Source: Allobosea sp. Root483D1 (GTDB lineage Bacteria > Pseudomonadota > Alphaproteobacteria > Rhizobiales > Beijerinckiaceae). Taken from it: DNA of 64,000 bases. Location of the stretch: the NCBI RefSeq assembly GCF_001429505.1, contig NZ_LMJW01000022.1, positions 783,496 through 847,495 on the forward strand, read 5' to 3'. Both the position numbers and the translations under genes were made by a program. Shown here piece after piece: positions 56,740 to 64,000 of the stretch; the stretch's first letter is position 1; every line of letters starts with the position of its first letter. Under the pieces are notes generated by a model that was not told the origin of the DNA, did not search any database, and saw nothing but the letters and a program-made list of their open reading frames with translations.

Positions 56740-57627
56740 ATGCCGTCCTATCCGTTCGAGACCGTCGACGTCTTCACCGGCACCCGCTTCGGCGGCAACC
56801 AGCTCGCCGTCTTCACCGATGCGCGCGGCCTCTCCGATGCCGAGATGCAGGCGCTGGCGGCGGAGATGAACTATAGCGAGACCACCTTCGTGCTGCCGCC
56901 GAGTGATCCGGCCAACACGGCGCGCGTCCGCATCTTCCATCGCACTGCCGAGATGCCCTTCGCCGGCCATCCCAATGTCGGCACCGCCTGCGTGCTCGCC
57001 GGCCATGGCCGCGACCGCGATGGCATCCTGCTGTTCGAGGAGCTGGCCGGCCTCGTCGAGGTCCGGATCGCGCGCGATGCCGCCGGGCTGGTGACAGGTG
57101 CGACCATTGCCGCTCCGCAGGCGCTCTCGCTCGGCATCCAGCTGCCGGCTGACGCGATCGCCGCCTGCGCCGGGCTCAGCCCCAAGGATGTCCTCACCGG
57201 GCGCCATCAGCCGCAGCAGGCCTCGGTCGGGGTCAAGTTCGTCCTGGCCGAGGTCACGCCGGAGGCGCTGACGCGCGCGCTGCCGGATATCGCCGCCTAT
57301 CGTCGACTCGAACAGACCAATCCGGCCCTTGAGGGGCGCTTGTCGATCTTCTTCTACGCCTGGGATGGCAACAGCGTCCGCGCCCGCATGTTCGCGCCGC
57401 TTGCCGGCACCTGGGAGGATCCCGCGACCGGCAGCGCCAGCGCGACGCTGGCGGCTCTGACTTTGTCGCTCTCCGACAAGGACCGCCTTGCCTTCGAGAT
57501 CGCGCAGGGCATCGAGATGGGCCGACCGAGCCTGCTGCACGTCGCAGCGCGGCGCGTCGACGGCGAGATCCGCGCCACCGTCGGCGGCGGCTGCGTGCCG
57601 GTGCTGCGTGGCGAAGCGACTGTGTGA
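56740..57627 (+). CDS. PhzF-family isomerase-like protein
   Basis: A 295-residue protein of the PhzF/diaminopimelate-epimerase fold: VDVFTGTRFGGNQLAVF, MNYSETTFV with the catalytic Glu47, EMPFAGHPNVGTA and WEDPATGSASATLAAL. True PhzF isomerises a phenazine precursor, but most members have unknown substrates and no phenazine genes are here. CCGGAGACCGCC precedes the ATG at 56740. It is probably expressed on its own after gatA. Confidence 0.9.
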   Translation: MPSYPFETVDVFTGTRFGGNQLAVFTDARGLSDAEMQALAAEMNYSETTFVLPPSDPANTARVRIFHRTAEMPFAGHPNVGTACVLAGHGRDRDGILLFEELAGLVEVRIARDAAGLVTGATIAAPQALSLGIQLPADAIAACAGLSPKDVLTGRHQPQQASVGVKFVLAEVTPEALTRALPDIAAYRRLEQTNPALEGRLSIFFYAWDGNSVRARMFAPLAGTWEDPATGSASATLAALTLSLSDKDRLAFEIAQGIEMGRPSLLHVAARRVDGEIRATVGGGCVPVLRGEATV

Positions 57628-57653
57628 GAGACGCGCTCTTCAACAAAGTGAGC

Positions 57654-57758
57654 GTCGTCCCGGGCGACCGCAGGGAGACCCGGGACCCATTCCGGAACCT
57701 CAATCGTCAAGGCTCCGGAATGGATCCCGGATCTTCGCTTCGCTCCGTCCGGGATGAC
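57654..57758. repeat. Intergenic palindromic repeat, GTCGTCCCGGGCGACCG family, copy 2
   Basis: GTCGTCCCGGGCGACCGCAG at the left is mirrored by GTCCGGGATGAC at the right, with an inner pair CATTCCGGA/TCCGGAATG. It shares its first ~36 bases with copy 1 at 53436 but differs in the middle. It lies between convergent genes. Confidence 0.78.
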
Positions 57759-57780
57759 TCGCGCTTTTGGACCGAGGGGA

Positions 57781-58143
57781 TTAGGCCGAGAACCCCAGCT
57801 CCACACGCACCTTGCGCGTCAGCCCCGCCGCGACCAGTCGGTGGCTCTCGCGCAGATAATCGCGGAAGGCGTCGTCCGGCAGGCCCTCGTCGGAGAAGCG
57901 CTGGATCCATTTCATCCCGCGCGAAGCGAGATAGGGAGCCGGGCGGCAGCCAGGTGCGTCGCGCAGCATCTCATAGGCCATCGGCGAGCATTTGAACGAG
58001 ACGAAGAGCGTGCCGTCGGCATCGTCGCGGCCAAGCGCGAACACCTTGCCGCCGACCTTCCAGACATCGGCGCCGCCCCATTGCACGACATGGCTGGTCG
58101 CGGGCAAAGCGGCACAGAAGGCGTTGTATTCGGCGAGAGTCAT
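57781..58143 (-). CDS. MmcQ/YjbR-family protein
   Basis: A 120-residue protein with the MmcQ/YjbR (CyaY-like fold) pattern: LAEYNAFCAALPATSHVVQW, KVFALGRDDADGTLFVSFKC, and a C-terminal KWIQRFSDEGLPDDAFRDYL. Such proteins are annotated as double-wing DNA-binding, with no defined role. The ATG at 58143 with AGGA is chosen; a longer frame upstream crosses the DUF1127 gene region and looks artificial. Confidence 0.85.
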   Translation of the reverse strand: MTLAEYNAFCAALPATSHVVQWGGADVWKVGGKVFALGRDDADGTLFVSFKCSPMAYEMLRDAPGCRPAPYLASRGMKWIQRFSDEGLPDDAFRDYLRESHRLVAAGLTRKVRVELGFSA

Positions 58144-58250
58144 GATGTCCTGCCGTCGCGGAGCGCTGGGTCGGATCACCTCATATCCCAAACGGCGGCC
58201 AGTTGGTGTCTGGAGCAACGGATCGATCCACCGTCCGTGCAGGATTCGCC

Positions 58251-58427
58251 CTACCGCTGCCAGAAGCGCTTGGCGATCTCCGTCTCGACCTGCTGTCTCG
58301 TCAGGCCGATATCGTTGAGCAGATGGGGATTCTCCCGCACCATTTGCGTGAGCTTCCAGCGCGCGCGTATGCGCTCGTGCCAGGTCGCAAGGATGCATCG
58401 CAGGAGCGAGGCGGGAGTATCGTTCAT
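58251..58427 (-). CDS. DUF1127 small protein
   Basis: A 58-residue protein with the DUF1127 pattern: LRCILATWHERIRARWKLTQM, then NPHLLNDIGLTRQQVETEI. The ATG at 58427 follows GGGGAGG at ideal spacing. Small DUF1127 proteins of alphaproteobacteria bind RNA or affect stress and phosphate responses. It is divergent from the winged-helix regulator gene across 135 bp, so that regulator might control it; this is inference. Confidence 0.88.
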   Translation of the reverse strand: MNDTPASLLRCILATWHERIRARWKLTQMVRENPHLLNDIGLTRQQVETEIAKRFWQR

Positions 58428-58562
58428 GGCAACCTCCCCATGGCTCGTGGGCACGCGGCCCACGGCGTGAAGGAGGTTTCGTTCTGCGGGATGCCAGCCG
58501 CGGCGTCCTTAAAGGCACCCGAATAGTTCCAAAAACCTCGAAACGGGCTATGGATTCGCCCT

Positions 58563-60071
58563 ATGCCGGGATCGCGCTTCGCCTTTGGCCCATTCGTGCT
58601 CGATTCAAGCGCGGGAACGCTCCTTGAGAACGATGTCCCTGTCACTGCGAGTTATCGCGGCCTGAAGCTCCTGGCGGCGCTCGTCGGCCGGCCCGGCGAC
58701 ATCCTGGGCAAGGCCGAGCTGTTGGACGCCGCATGGCCTGGAATGGCCGTCGAGGAGGGCAACCTCACCGTCCAGATCGCGCAGATCCGGAAGCTGCTCG
58801 GTGCGCCCGCCGACGGCGGCGAATGGATCGCCACGGTCCCGCGCGTCGGCTATCGCTTTGCCGGGACGGTCGAGCAACTCGGCAATGCCAGGCGAAAGCC
58901 CTTGCCGCTTCCGAGCAAGCCATCGATCGCCGTGCTGCCCTTCGTCAACCTCAGCAACGATCCCGAGCAGGAATCCTTCGCGGGTGGGCTGACGGAAGAT
59001 CTGATCACCGACCTGTCGAGGACTTCGGAGCTGTTCGTCATCGCCCGCAATTCGGCCTTCGCCTACAAGGGCAAGACGAGGGATGTGCGTGAAATCGCCG
59101 AGGAACTCGGCGTGCGTTATCTGCTGGAGGGCAGCATCAGGCATGCCGCCGGGCGCGTCCGCATCAATGCACAGCTGGTCGATGCGCTGACTGGCAATCA
59201 TCTCTGGGCAGATCGTTTCGATCGCGAGCTGGGCGACATCTTCGCCGTCCAGGACGAGGTCACGGCGAGGATCGCCGAGGCCTTGCTCGGCCGGCTGCGC
59301 CTCCCGCCGCCGAGGCGACGGCCGAAAAGCCTCGAAGCCTACGATCTCTGCGTGCGGGCGCGCCGGCTGATGGACGACACGCCGCAGGCTGCGCAGGAAG
59401 CGCATCTGCTGCTGACACGCGCGGTGTCGCTCGATCCGGACTACGCCGAGGCCTATCGCTGGCTAGCCCTGAATCACTGGATGGGCTGGGTGCATTCCGG
59501 TGGCCCGACCGAGGCCTCCCGTGGCACCGCTCTGGAGCTGACTCGCAAGGCCGTCGCGCTCGATCCCAACGACGCCGGCTGCCGCTGGACCCTGGCCTAT
59601 CTGCTCGCCTATGAGCACGACTTCGCCGAGGCAGATGTGGAATTCGCCAGGGCGATCGCGCTCGATCCGAACGAGGCCGATGCCTGGGCGGCGCTCTCCG
59701 ACATCACGGTGCTGGCCGGGCAGGTCGGGGAGGGACTCGCGCACATCCGCAAGGCCTTCCGGCTGAATCCGTTTCCGCCGAGCTGGTACTATCTGTCGCT
59801 CGGCCAGGCACTCTATGCCGCCGGTGAGTATCAGGCTGCTGTCGAGGCGTTGCGCCGGGACGAGACCCATCGGACGAGTTCGCGCCGATTTCTGGCAGCG
59901 AGCCTGGCTCAGCTCGGCCGGCTCGACGATGCGCGCGCGGAGGCCGAACTCTTCCTGGTCGGGAATCCGGATTTCAGCATCCACCACTGGGCGACGATGG
60001 AGCCGTTCCGTGATGCTGCCATGCGCGAGCGCTTCGTCGACGGCTTCCGCCAAGCCGGCCTGCCGGAGTGA
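58563..60071 (+). CDS. CadC-like winged-helix regulator with TolB-like domain and TPR repeats
   Basis: A 502-residue protein. Residues 1-100 are an OmpR/PhoB-type DNA-binding domain (GPFVLDSSAGTLL, LGKAELLDAAWPGMAVEEGN, IATVPRVGYRFAG). Residues about 118-245 form a TolB-N/FlgO-like module (SIAVLPFVNLSNDPEQESF, LTEDLITDLSRTSELFVIAR). The rest is TPR-like helices. No membrane helix is seen between the DNA-binding and sensor parts, unlike CadC, so it is probably a soluble one-component regulator. Similar proteins are often called adenylate-cyclase-type regulators, but no cyclase domain is present. The ligand is unknown. Confidence 0.88.
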   Translation: MPGSRFAFGPFVLDSSAGTLLENDVPVTASYRGLKLLAALVGRPGDILGKAELLDAAWPGMAVEEGNLTVQIAQIRKLLGAPADGGEWIATVPRVGYRFAGTVEQLGNARRKPLPLPSKPSIAVLPFVNLSNDPEQESFAGGLTEDLITDLSRTSELFVIARNSAFAYKGKTRDVREIAEELGVRYLLEGSIRHAAGRVRINAQLVDALTGNHLWADRFDRELGDIFAVQDEVTARIAEALLGRLRLPPPRRRPKSLEAYDLCVRARRLMDDTPQAAQEAHLLLTRAVSLDPDYAEAYRWLALNHWMGWVHSGGPTEASRGTALELTRKAVALDPNDAGCRWTLAYLLAYEHDFAEADVEFARAIALDPNEADAWAALSDITVLAGQVGEGLAHIRKAFRLNPFPPSWYYLSLGQALYAAGEYQAAVEALRRDETHRTSSRRFLAASLAQLGRLDDARAEAELFLVGNPDFSIHHWATMEPFRDAAMRERFVDGFRQAGLPE

Positions 60072-60179
60072 TGCGGTCCGGCGCTGGCCATTCGGGCTGA
60101 GGCGTTGCCAGACTGGTTCCCGGGAACCAGTTGGGCCAGACGCTGTTGGTGAAAGCGAAAACCTGAAGGCGAGACGGCG

Positions 60180-60581
60180 ATGAAACTCTCCGGCGGCTGC
60201 AATTGCGGACAGGTCCGCTACGAACTCGACGGCGAGCCCATCCGCGTCGGCATTTGCCATTGCGAGACCTGCCGCAAGAGCTCTGGTTCGGCCTTCTCCT
60301 ATTTCGGAATCTGGCCCAAGGCAGCCGCAACCCTGTCGGGCGAGCTCGGGTGCTGGCAGGGCCGGGCGGGAGGCGAGCGCTTCTGTCCAACCTGCGGCTC
60401 GCCGCTGTTCTGCTGGGCAGATGGGTCCGACGAGATCGAGATCAGGCTCGGCACGCTGGACAGCCGGCCCAGCGCACTCACACCGGCCTATGAGCTCTGG
60501 ACGATCCGGCGCGAGCCATGGCTGGCGCACCAGAAGGGCGCCGAGCAGCATATTCGGGATCGCGAGAGGCCGAACATCTAA
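60180..60581 (+). CDS. GFA-family (glutathione-dependent formaldehyde-activating enzyme-like) zinc protein
   Basis: A 133-residue protein with the complete cysteine pattern of the GFA/CENP-V fold: C7, C9, C26, C28, C31, and C69, C72 (GGCNCGQVRYE, CHCETCRK, FCPTCGSPLFC). Members are zinc proteins; only some react with glutathione-formaldehyde adducts. The ATG at 60180 follows GAAGGCGAGACGGCG. Its end is seven bases from the convergent Ldh2-family stop codon. Confidence 0.92.
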   Translation: MKLSGGCNCGQVRYELDGEPIRVGICHCETCRKSSGSAFSYFGIWPKAAATLSGELGCWQGRAGGERFCPTCGSPLFCWADGSDEIEIRLGTLDSRPSALTPAYELWTIRREPWLAHQKGAEQHIRDRERPNI

Positions 60582-60587
60582 CGGTCG

Positions 60588-61658
60588 TTAGAAGTTCTCT
60601 GCATCGACACCATGGGCCTTGGCGGCCGCGACGATCTGGGACCAGGTCTCGTCGTCGAGCGGGATGCCGTCACGCTCGCGCTCGATCCGCGTCTTGCGCT
60701 CCTTGTCGCCGGGCGCCAGCACGGGCTGTGACGCATCCTGCGGCGCGGCGGCGCGCACGAAGGTCAGATAGCTTTCGATCCGTTGCTGGCGCAGGCTCGC
60801 ATCCGGCTCGAGCCGCGCCGGGTCGATCAGCACGCCGAACAGCGAATTGATGATCCAGGTCTTGTGTGGCTTCTGGTCGATGCGGGCCGCGCCCATCAGT
60901 CCGGCGGAAAGCAGTTCGGCAATCAGCGAGAGGCCAGCGCCCTTGTGATCGCCGAACGGCAGCAGCGCGCCGAGCGGCAGGCCCTCCTGCAGGAAGACAT
61001 GCCGGGGCTCGACGGTCGGACGGCCCTCGCCATCGATGATGTAGCCCTCCGGCACATCGACGCCCTTGTTGAGCGCGACGCGGGCCTTGCCATGCGCCAT
61101 GCGGCTGGTGGCGAAATCGAGAATCAGCGGTTCGCCGCCCGGCACCGGCAGGCCGATCGAGATCGGGTTGGTGCCGAAGCGCGCCTCCTTGGCGGCGAAG
61201 GGCGCGACGATCGGCGGCCGGCCGGCGACATTGACCCAGAAGATCGAGATCAGCCCGGCAGCCGCCGCGACCTCGGAATAATGGCCGATTCGGCCGATAT
61301 GATGGGAATCGAGCAGGTTGAGCACGGCGACGCCGCCGGTCTGCGCGATCGCTATGGCGCGGTCGACCGCGTTGCGGGCGGTCGGCTGGCCGAGTGCGAC
61401 GTTGCCGTCGGCGATCACGAAGGGGCCCGCCTCGCTACGAATGCTGAGCTTGGCCTGCGGCTTCAGGTGGCCGTCGGCAAGCGAGTTGAAATAGAGCGGC
61501 AGCATGCCGATGCCATGGCTGTCATGGCCGCTGAGATTGGCGAGCACCAGATGTTCGGCTGTCTCCTTCGCCTCCGCCTCGCTCCAGCCGGCAGCGGTGA
61601 TCATGGCGCGGGCGAGGGCGCGGAGCGCTTCCGGGCGGTGCAGGCGATACGAGGTCAT
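60588..61658 (-). CDS. Ldh2-family (malate/lactate/ureidoglycolate-type) dehydrogenase
   Basis: A 356-residue NAD(P)-dependent oxidoreductase of the same family as comC: LVLANLSGHDSHGIGM, the catalytic His in LLDSHHIGRIGHYSE, FGTNPISIGLP, DFATSRMAHGKARVA and PFGDHKGAGLSLIAELLSAGL. Compared with comC it is longer at the C-terminus. Its substrate is an unidentified 2-hydroxy acid, ureidoglycolate-like or similar. It stands alone, convergent with the GFA gene. Confidence 0.9.
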   Translation of the reverse strand: MTSYRLHRPEALRALARAMITAAGWSEAEAKETAEHLVLANLSGHDSHGIGMLPLYFNSLADGHLKPQAKLSIRSEAGPFVIADGNVALGQPTARNAVDRAIAIAQTGGVAVLNLLDSHHIGRIGHYSEVAAAAGLISIFWVNVAGRPPIVAPFAAKEARFGTNPISIGLPVPGGEPLILDFATSRMAHGKARVALNKGVDVPEGYIIDGEGRPTVEPRHVFLQEGLPLGALLPFGDHKGAGLSLIAELLSAGLMGAARIDQKPHKTWIINSLFGVLIDPARLEPDASLRQQRIESYLTFVRAAAPQDASQPVLAPGDKERKTRIERERDGIPLDDETWSQIVAAAKAHGVDAENF

Positions 61659-61840
61659 GGCTCTCTATCGGGTGAGGAAATGGTCAGGGCAGAGTGCACG
61701 GGCCTGCGTTCCATGCAATGGACGCAGGCAAATGGCGCCGTCCCGGCCGGCGCATCTCGACGTTGCGCTCACCAATCCTTATGTTGCTGTCAGCAATCCT
61801 GTTTTCACCGGACCTTGAATCCGGTCGAGGAGGGACGAGG

Positions 61841-62236
61841 ATGTTTTCGATACCCGGCCTGAAGGTGGTCTCGCTGACCGACGCCGCCGCGACCCGCATT
61901 CGCGAGATCATGGCGCAGTCGGCGCGCGACAACCCCGATTCGCCCGCGCTCGGCCTGCGCGTCGGCGTCAAGAAGGGCGGCTGCGCCGGCATGGAGTACA
62001 CCTTCGAGGTCGCGCATGTGGCCGGGAAGGGCGACGAGGTCGTGACCGAGAAGGATGCGACCGTGATCGTCGACGCCAAGGCGGTGCTGTTCCTGCTCGG
62101 CACCGAGCTCGACTTCAAGACGGACCGGTTCTCCTCGACCTTCGTCTTCAACAATCCGAACCAGGTCTCGGCCTGCGGCTGCGGCGAATCGGTCGAGATC
62201 AAGCCGCGCTCGGAAACCGCGCTGGCGGCTCAGTAG
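61841..62236 (+). CDS. A-type iron-sulfur carrier protein (SufA/IscA/ErpA-like)
   Basis: A 131-residue HesB-family protein that receives and delivers Fe-S clusters. The three conserved cysteines are present: C48 in GGCAGMEY and C112, C114 in ACGCGES, with FVFNNPNQVSACGCG matching the family. The ATG at 61841 follows GGAGGGACGAGG. No suf or isc genes are adjacent, so which A-type paralogue this is (SufA, IscA or ErpA) cannot be decided. Confidence 0.92.
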   Translation: MFSIPGLKVVSLTDAAATRIREIMAQSARDNPDSPALGLRVGVKKGGCAGMEYTFEVAHVAGKGDEVVTEKDATVIVDAKAVLFLLGTELDFKTDRFSSTFVFNNPNQVSACGCGESVEIKPRSETALAAQ

Positions 62237-62244
62237 CCCCGCTC

Positions 62245-62619
62245 ATGGACGCCGCTGCCGTTGCGGAGCTGTTCGCGCCGGTGGTTTCGGTTCGGACCCG
62301 CCGCTTGTTCGGCGGGCTTGGCGTCTATGCGGAGGAGGCGATGTTCGCGCTCGCCTTCGATGGCGAGATTTTCCTGAAGACGACGGATATGACCCGGCCG
62401 GAATTCGCCGCGGCCGGTAGCGAGCCCTTCCGCTACATGGCGCGGAGCCGTGAGCGCGAGATCGGCTATTGGCGCCTGCCGGCGGCGGCCTTCGACGACG
62501 AGGATGTGCTGCGCCGCTTCACCGGACTCGCGCTGGTGGCGGCGCGCGAAGCTGCGCTCAGGAAAAGCGTCAATCCGCTCAGGCGACCTTCGCCGCGTCC
62601 AGGATCGCGTCCTCGGTGA
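62245..62619 (+). CDS. TfoX N-terminal-domain protein
   Basis: A 124-residue protein with the TfoX/Sxy N-terminal fold: VSVRTRRLFGGLGVYAEEAMFALAF is the signature stretch (a basic pair, FGG, then GVY), followed by GEIFLKTTDMTRPEF and a short helix. It lacks the C-terminal TfoX domain. TfoX regulates competence in gammaproteobacteria; single-domain versions in alphaproteobacteria have unknown function. It begins eight bases after the Fe-S carrier stop. Its 3' end overlaps the convergent GGDEF gene by 41 bp. Confidence 0.85.
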   Translation: MDAAAVAELFAPVVSVRTRRLFGGLGVYAEEAMFALAFDGEIFLKTTDMTRPEFAAAGSEPFRYMARSREREIGYWRLPAAAFDDEDVLRRFTGLALVAAREAALRKSVNPLRRPSPRPGSRPR

Positions 62620-63637
62620 TGGTGCGGTTACGGCCGTCGCGCTTGGCCTGCAGCAGCGCGTTGTCGGCGCGCTCGACGATCGAGCTCGCCGTGTCGCCGC
62701 GCCGATAGACGGAGACGCCGAGCGAGATGGTGATGCGCCCGAGGCTCTCATTGGTCGAGCGCTTCACCAGTTCGCGTGTCAGCAGCGCCTGGCGCACGGT
62801 TTCGGCGCCGAACTTGCCGGCGACCACGTCCGCCTCGGGCAGGATGATGGCGAATTCCTCACCGCCGAAGCGGGTGATGATCGCCTTGTCCTTGAACTTG
62901 TCCCTCATCGTCTTGGCGACGAGGCGCAAAACCTGATCGCCGGTGAGATGGCCGTGCATGTCGTTGAAGTGCTTGAAGAAGTCGATATCCGCCATCACCA
63001 GCGCGAACGGCTCGCGCCGCAGCGTCGCCTGATCGATCGCCTTCTGCAGCATCTCCTCGAAATGGCGGCGATTGGCGAGGCCTGTGAGCGGGTCGGTCAG
63101 CGCCTCGGCCCGCGTCGACTCCAGCGCCTCGCGCAGATTGCGGATCTCGTGGGCGCTCTCGCGCAGTTGCGTCTCGAGCTGCGTCTTGCGCGCGACCTCC
63201 TCGCGGGTCGACAGCACCAGCGCCTCGACCCATTCGCGCAGCTTGTGCCGGTCGGCCGAGGGGGGAACCTCCTCCGACATCGCGCAGAGTCGGCCGTGAT
63301 ACTGCTCGCTCGAGCTCAGCGCCCGGTCGACCAGCGCCATCATGCTGTCGATCTCGCCAAGCACCTGCAGGCTGGTGCGCTCCGCCTGGCGCGAAATGCG
63401 ATCGGTGCTGACGAACTTGTCGTAGAGCGTGTCGATGTCGGCGGCGCCGACTTCGCCATTGCTGGCGGCGATCACGGCGCTCATCGCCATGCTCAGCGCC
63501 GGCATTTCACCGCTGAGATGCGCGTACCAGACCTCGAAAGCACGGGGGTAACCGGGGGAATAATGCTGTCGCATCGCGGCGACGACCTGTTCCGCGAGGT
63601 CGTGCGTCTGCGGCAAGCCCGGTTGGCTGGTGGTCAT
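62579..63637 (-). CDS. Diguanylate cyclase (GGDEF domain)
   Basis: A 352-residue protein that makes c-di-GMP. Residues about 180-345 are a GGDEF domain with DPLTGLANRRHFEEML, ADIDFFKHFNDMHGH and the active GGEEF signature at 258-262; the A-site is intact. No RxxD inhibitory site is evident four residues before the signature. The N-terminal ~170 residues are helical (EVWYAHLSGEMPALSMAM, then a coiled coil) without membrane helices, so the enzyme is cytosolic with an unrecognised input domain. Confidence 0.92.
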   Translation of the reverse strand: MTTSQPGLPQTHDLAEQVVAAMRQHYSPGYPRAFEVWYAHLSGEMPALSMAMSAVIAASNGEVGAADIDTLYDKFVSTDRISRQAERTSLQVLGEIDSMMALVDRALSSSEQYHGRLCAMSEEVPPSADRHKLREWVEALVLSTREEVARKTQLETQLRESAHEIRNLREALESTRAEALTDPLTGLANRRHFEEMLQKAIDQATLRREPFALVMADIDFFKHFNDMHGHLTGDQVLRLVAKTMRDKFKDKAIITRFGGEEFAIILPEADVVAGKFGAETVRQALLTRELVKRSTNESLGRITISLGVSVYRRGDTASSIVERADNALLQAKRDGRNRTITEDAILDAAKVA

Positions 63638-63736
63638 GACATCCTGTCCCCCGCTGGGCGCGAAATTCTTCCGCGCCCGCTACGCGCCTGACCCTAGGGC
63701 AGACGGAGTTAAAGCAAGGTTGCCAGGAAACGCGAT

Positions 63737-64000
63737 TCAGCCGGCGCGGACAGGGCGCAGCAGGAAGGCCGGGACGTGGTCGCCGAGGCCCTTGACCTGC
63801 GGTCCGTCGTCGAGGTCGTCACGGCGCGGCGCGCGTGGCCTCTCGCTGCCGCGACGCCGCGCGACATCGTCGGCGACAGGCTCCCGGCGGGGCGGACGCT
63901 CGCGCGGCAGCGCGGCCTCGCGGGCTGGAGCAGTCTCACGGGCAGCAGGCGCCGGCTCGGCCTTCGGCTCGCCACGCGGCGGCCTGCCATCGCGCCCGCC
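63737..64000 (-). CDS. C-terminal tail of a probable DEAD-box RNA helicase, 5' part outside window
   Basis: An open frame enters from the right edge at 64000 and ends with TGA at 63739-63737, giving 87 codons with no start inside. The product is a Arg/Pro/Ala/Glu-rich disordered chain (PRGEPKAEPAPAARE, RRGSERPRAPRRDD) ending in GLGDHVPAFLLRPVRAG. This basic tail and its GxGDHVPAF end resemble C-termini of RhlE/DeaD-type helicases in Hyphomicrobiales. The catalytic domains are not visible, so the assignment rests on the tail alone. Confidence 0.6.
   Translation of the reverse strand, partial: GGRDGRPPRGEPKAEPAPAARETAPAREAALPRERPPRREPVADDVARRRGSERPRAPRRDDLDDGPQVKGLGDHVPAFLLRPVRAG

Noticed and set aside
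55109..57627. gatB following gatA
   Set aside because: The next gene is a clear PhzF-family protein; no GatB motif is present in the window.
58144..58518. N-terminal extension of the MmcQ/YjbR protein by about 125 residues
   Set aside because: It would run through the DUF1127 gene in another frame and is compositionally unlike a protein. The ATG at 58143 has its own ribosome-binding site.
58563..60071. Adenylate cyclase activity for the winged-helix/TPR regulator
   Set aside because: Such proteins are often so named, but no class III cyclase catalytic domain or metal-binding Asp pair is present.
1..64000. tRNA, rRNA, CRISPR array, integrase, transposase or plasmid replication genes
   Set aside because: None was seen on reading both strands. 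Weak tRNA-like folds could be missed without a dedicated search, but no cloverleaf was evident.

Overview
The window reads as chromosomal DNA from a high-GC alphaproteobacterium of the order Hyphomicrobiales, most like Bosea or a close relative. This is judged from protein character, gene order such as pyrB-pyrC-like-plsY-dprA, an exported DUF2778 protein, and intergenic palindromes of kinds familiar from this order. No database search was possible. Coding density is high. I saw no rRNA, tRNA, CRISPR array, integrase, transposase or prophage.

Layout. (1) 1-13378 is a type VI secretion locus. A vgrG, cut by the left edge, diverges from an ompA-like gene, tssA, tssB, tssC, hcp, tssE, tssF, tssG and tssH (clpV). 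Tube, sheath, baseplate, spike and recycling ATPase are present; the membrane complex (tssJ, K, L, M) is not and may lie to the left. (2) 13576-15544 holds an M23 peptidase and two small genes. (3) 15863-19148 is the assimilatory sulfate operon cysH-cysD-cysN; CysN carries an unusual C-terminal membrane-type domain resembling DUF2061. (4) 19962-28158 is a divergent gene set for aerobic 2-aminobenzoate (anthranilate) breakdown through CoA thioesters: CoA ligase, bifunctional monooxygenase/reductase, beta-oxidation-like enzymes, a Rid protein lacking its usual arginine, and a MarR regulator. Two near-identical operators sit symmetrically in the divergent promoter.

(5) 28222-33531 has small exported proteins, a VOC dioxygenase-like protein, a DUF2778 protein and a chemoreceptor with a CheR-type C-terminal pentapeptide. 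(6) 33611-44142 is mostly housekeeping: topA, panB, pyrB, a dihydroorotase homologue without its HxH zinc motif, plsY, dprA and ruvX, plus small exported or hypothetical genes. (7) 44291-51590 is a sulfolactate utilisation module: a TctC-type binding protein, a GntR regulator with a 14-bp palindromic operator, sulfo-lyase suyA and suyB, a GNAT protein, a YeiH/SuyZ-type exporter, and the two dehydrogenases slcC and comC that together interconvert the sulfolactate enantiomers. (8) 51708-64000 holds adenine deaminase, a GIY-YIG protein, a metallo-hydrolase, gatC-gatA, a PhzF-like isomerase, a DUF1127 peptide, a winged-helix/TPR regulator, a GFA enzyme, a second Ldh2-type dehydrogenase, an A-type Fe-S carrier, a TfoX-domain protein, a diguanylate cyclase and the tail of a probable DEAD-box helicase.

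Sulfur links two regions. The cys operon brings sulfate in, while the suy module cleaves an organosulfonate to pyruvate and sulfite and would export the excess. Six intergenic palindromic repeats of about five families are scattered between genes, and one abuts the GIY-YIG gene.
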